Assembly (NCBI GenBank): GCA_009777135.1 | Contig: WRMM01000168.1 | Coordinates: 1-5,308, forward strand | Source of the DNA: Candidatus Fibrimonadales bacterium | GTDB lineage: Bacteria; Fibrobacterota; Fibrobacteria; Fibrobacterales; Fibrobacteraceae | Reading direction: 5' to 3' | Length of the DNA stretch: 5,308 nt | Part shown: piece by piece, positions 4,860 to 5,308 of the stretch | Layout of the letters: each line of letters opens with the position of its first letter | How positions within the stretch are numbered: position 1 is the stretch's first letter | Position numbers and translations under genes: made by a program | The notes under the pieces: model-generated | The model's input: the letters and a program-made list of their open reading frames with translations, nothing else | What the model was told of the DNA's origin: nothing | The model's database searches: none

Positions 4860-5177
4860 CTCCAAAGATACGCTCAAAGCTCTTTTTAGCTCTATTAGTT
4901 TATCTTCGGATAACGAACCTATATAATCCGTTAACATTGATTTTGGCAAACTCATAAGCTCATCGCAATGAATAGAGCTATCGTGTTTAAGTCCAAAATC
5001 AATTCCAATGATAACTTGCGTAGAAAGGCCATCGTTTCTAGAATATATTGGAGCGCAAATAACAGTAGAAAATTTAGAATCTATTGTAACTTGCCTGCTT
5101 ACCACAACAAAAACGCGGTAATTTTTAGGGTCGCTTTTAGACCCTCTATATACTCTGTATAAATCTCCTCTTTTCAC
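4854..5177 (-). CDS. mazF: MazF/PemK-family toxin (sequence-specific endoribonuclease)
   Basis: This 107-aa protein is of normal MazF length. MazF toxins cut mRNA, and sometimes other RNA, at short sequences when the unstable antitoxin is lost. The family order is clear: MKRGDLYRV at the start, YRVFVVVSRQ (20-29), FSTVICAPIYSR (36-47), DGLSTQV (49-55), GLKHDSSIHCDELMSLPKS (62-80), then YIGSLSEDKLIELKRAL. Arg28 and Thr53 are the likely catalytic pair by analogy with E. coli MazF. The start is GTG at 5175-5177, whose first base is the last base of the antitoxin stop (1-nt overlap); no ATG lies near the usual N-terminus. AGG, about 10 nt upstream, may serve as the RBS. The stop TAG (4854-4856) lies in the CTATAG at the IS edge. 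The protein's end matches the family, so it was not shortened by the insertion. Confidence 0.92.
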   Translation of the reverse strand: MKRGDLYRVYRGSKSDPKNYRVFVVVSRQVTIDSKFSTVICAPIYSRNDGLSTQVIIGIDFGLKHDSSIHCDELMSLPKSMLTDYIGSLSEDKLIELKRALSVSLEL

Positions 5178-5308
5178 TACAAGCTAACCTGAAAACCAAG
5201 TGCATCAATAGCTTCACTATTCAGATACTCGGCATTTTTGTTTATTATTTCTAAATCTTTTTTAGGGTCTTTAAAAGCAGGTTTATGTTTGTAATTTATG
5301 TTAATTAG
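5177..5308 (-). CDS. Antitoxin of the MazF toxin, C-terminal part only (runs off the right edge)
   Basis: An open frame enters from the window edge and ends with TAG at 5177-5179, giving 43 visible residues. No in-frame ATG is present, so the start lies outside. The tail NKNAEYLNSEAIDALGFQVS resembles the acidic C-terminal ending (NA--LN-EA-DVL-YQ) of short antitoxins found before this subgroup of MazF toxins. It lacks the recognisable AbrB-like fold of MazE, which would lie in the missing part if present. It is expected to bind and block MazF and to repress the operon. The 1-nt overlap with mazF supports coupled translation. The identification relies mainly on position and the tail motif. 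Confidence 0.7.
   Translation of the reverse strand, partial: LININYKHKPAFKDPKKDLEIINKNAEYLNSEAIDALGFQVSL

Noticed and set aside
1..5308. CRISPR arrays, tRNA or rRNA genes
   Set aside because: I found no regularly spaced repeats and no cloverleaf or rRNA-like segments on reading both strands.

Overview
This 5.3 kb window is an AT-rich bacterial accessory region. It carries a partial HTH regulator, a lipoprotein hydrolase, an AAA/DUF4143 ATPase, two toxin-antitoxin (TA) operons and a complete IS5-family insertion sequence. The organism cannot be fixed from the sequence. Three hints point to a host-associated or anaerobic bacterium, perhaps of the Fibrobacterota-Bacteroidota group: mostly absent Shine-Dalgarno sequences, a Bacteroidota-like promoter (TTG, 20 nt, TATATTTG) before the transposase, and a lipobox lipoprotein. 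That placement is weak inference.

Layout. 1-335 (-): the start of an XRE/Cro-like HTH protein whose C-terminus lies beyond the left edge. A 9-bp inverted repeat covers its ribosome-binding site. 363-603: a divergent intergenic region with palindromes. 604-1350 (+): an SGNH/GDSL-hydrolase lipoprotein with altered catalytic blocks. 1351-1625: a gap with a small unrecognised open frame, one arm of an imperfect direct repeat, and two 18-bp palindromes exactly 40 bp apart. 1626-2816 (+): an AAA_14-DUF4143 ATPase. 2887-3506 (-): a vapBC-type TA operon with a PIN-domain toxin and a shortened Phd/YefM-type antitoxin. 3620-4859: an IS5-family element of about 1.24 kb with a 333-aa DDE transposase on the minus strand and 23-bp terminal inverted repeats. 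4854-5308 (-): a MazF/PemK toxin and the C-terminal end of its antitoxin, which runs off the right edge.

How the parts relate. Both TA operons are on the minus strand in antitoxin-then-toxin order, and their genes overlap by 1 nt (mazF pair) or 4 nt (vapBC), so translation is probably coupled. The IS landed on a CTATAG palindrome at the very end of mazF. Because the site is repeated at both ends, the TAG stop is preserved and the toxin is unchanged. The transposase gene is about 53-62% G+C in sampled stretches, against about 30% in the ATPase gene, so the IS probably arrived from elsewhere. Before insertion, mazEF and vapBC would have been tandem modules about 110 bp apart.

I see no clearly undescribed multi-gene system. 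The observations most worth checking are the paired operators before the ATPase, the internal deletion in the vapB-like antitoxin, the missing canonical Asp in the SGNH hydrolase, the RBS hidden in a hairpin before the HTH gene, and the IS insertion that preserves the toxin stop codon.
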